A stretch of 5,649 nucleotides of DNA from an uncultured Verrucomicrobiae bacterium (GTDB lineage Bacteria; Verrucomicrobiota; Verrucomicrobiia; Palsa-1439): the NCBI GenBank assembly GCA_937927265.1, contig CALBCO010000215.1, positions 1 to 5,649 on the forward strand. Direction: 5' to 3'. This document shows, piece by piece, positions 5,506 to 5,649 of this stretch (position 1 is the stretch's first letter; every line of letters starts with the position of its first letter). The notes under the pieces were generated by a model. The model was not told where the DNA came from and searched no databases. It worked only from the letters and a program-made list of their open reading frames with translations. The translations under genes and the position numbers were made by a program.

Positions 5506-5649
5506 ATTAAGGACTATCCCCGTTTTCTGGGGCTGCAATGCTGTCAGTCCTGGAATCCTGACTTGTTGGGGAAAAGGACAAATGGGAAAGTGACCTCCGC
5601 AGTCTGAACTGGTTTCCGGGGTGTTGATCGCACCCCACCACGACGGAGG
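5506..5649 (+). promoter_or_regulatory. Non-coding region after patA with small hairpins; possible structured leader of the next gene
   Basis: No gene is visible in these 144 bp. CCCC (5518-5521) and GGGG (5529-5532) form a small hairpin 12 bases after patA; its T-run is in the loop, so it is a poor terminator. GGGGTG (5618-5623) pairs perfectly with CACCCC (5631-5636) around a 7-base loop, and GGT (5611-5613) with ACC (5637-5639) can extend the stem past a 4-base bulge. Outside these, CCTCCG (5594-5599) can pair with CGGAGG (5644-5649) at the window edge. GGAGG there would be a good ribosome binding site for a gene starting just beyond. No known riboswitch class is recognised. Confidence 0.4.

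Noticed and set aside
5582..5593. Tiny leader reading frame ATG-GGA-AAG-TGA after an AAGGA
   Set aside because: Only three codons, with the purine stretch just 3 bases from the ATG, too close to be a functional ribosome binding site; expected by chance.

Overview
The window reads as an ordinary chromosomal stretch of a Gram-negative, moderately GC-rich bacterium. It encodes two exported proteins with Sec-type signal peptides, one of them an outer-membrane beta-barrel, and strong GGAGG-type ribosome binding sites precede three of its genes. A BBP2-like porin beside beta-helix and GNVTV-type secreted proteins suggests the Verrucomicrobiota or a related PVC-group or soil lineage. That assignment is inference from protein style only.

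Layout. (1) Positions 1-270 hold the 3' end of a right-handed beta-helix type surface protein. (2) Positions 374-1294 encode an unrecognised secreted protein whose middle part resembles phage tail-fibre or adhesin beta-structure. (3) After an 80-bp convergent gap, the minus strand (2469 down to 1375) carries a PotA-type ABC transporter ATPase for spermidine/putrescine. (4) A 238-bp divergent regulatory region (2470-2707) contains a near-perfect 44-bp palindrome, a 14-bp palindrome, a small hairpin and a pair of direct repeats 21 bp apart. (5) Positions 2708-3955 encode a BBP2/OmpL-like porin that ends early through an apparent one-base frameshift; its normal C-terminus, ending in Phe, is still present out of frame up to 3995. 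(6) A probable sigma70 extended -10 promoter and a strong ribosome binding site lead into putrescine aminotransferase (patA, 4057-5505). (7) The last 144 bp are non-coding and end in a GGAGG that could pair with an upstream CCTCCG, as in a structured leader of the next gene.

How the genes may work together: PotA (energy for polyamine uptake), an outer-membrane channel and PatA (putrescine to 4-aminobutanal, entering the GABA/succinate route) suggest a small polyamine acquisition and catabolism locus. The permease (PotB/C) and binding protein (PotD) genes are not in the window. The porin's substrate is unknown, so its link to polyamines rests on position alone. The large palindrome between potA and the porin gene is the best candidate for a shared operator. 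I found no RNA genes, insertion sequences or CRISPR arrays.
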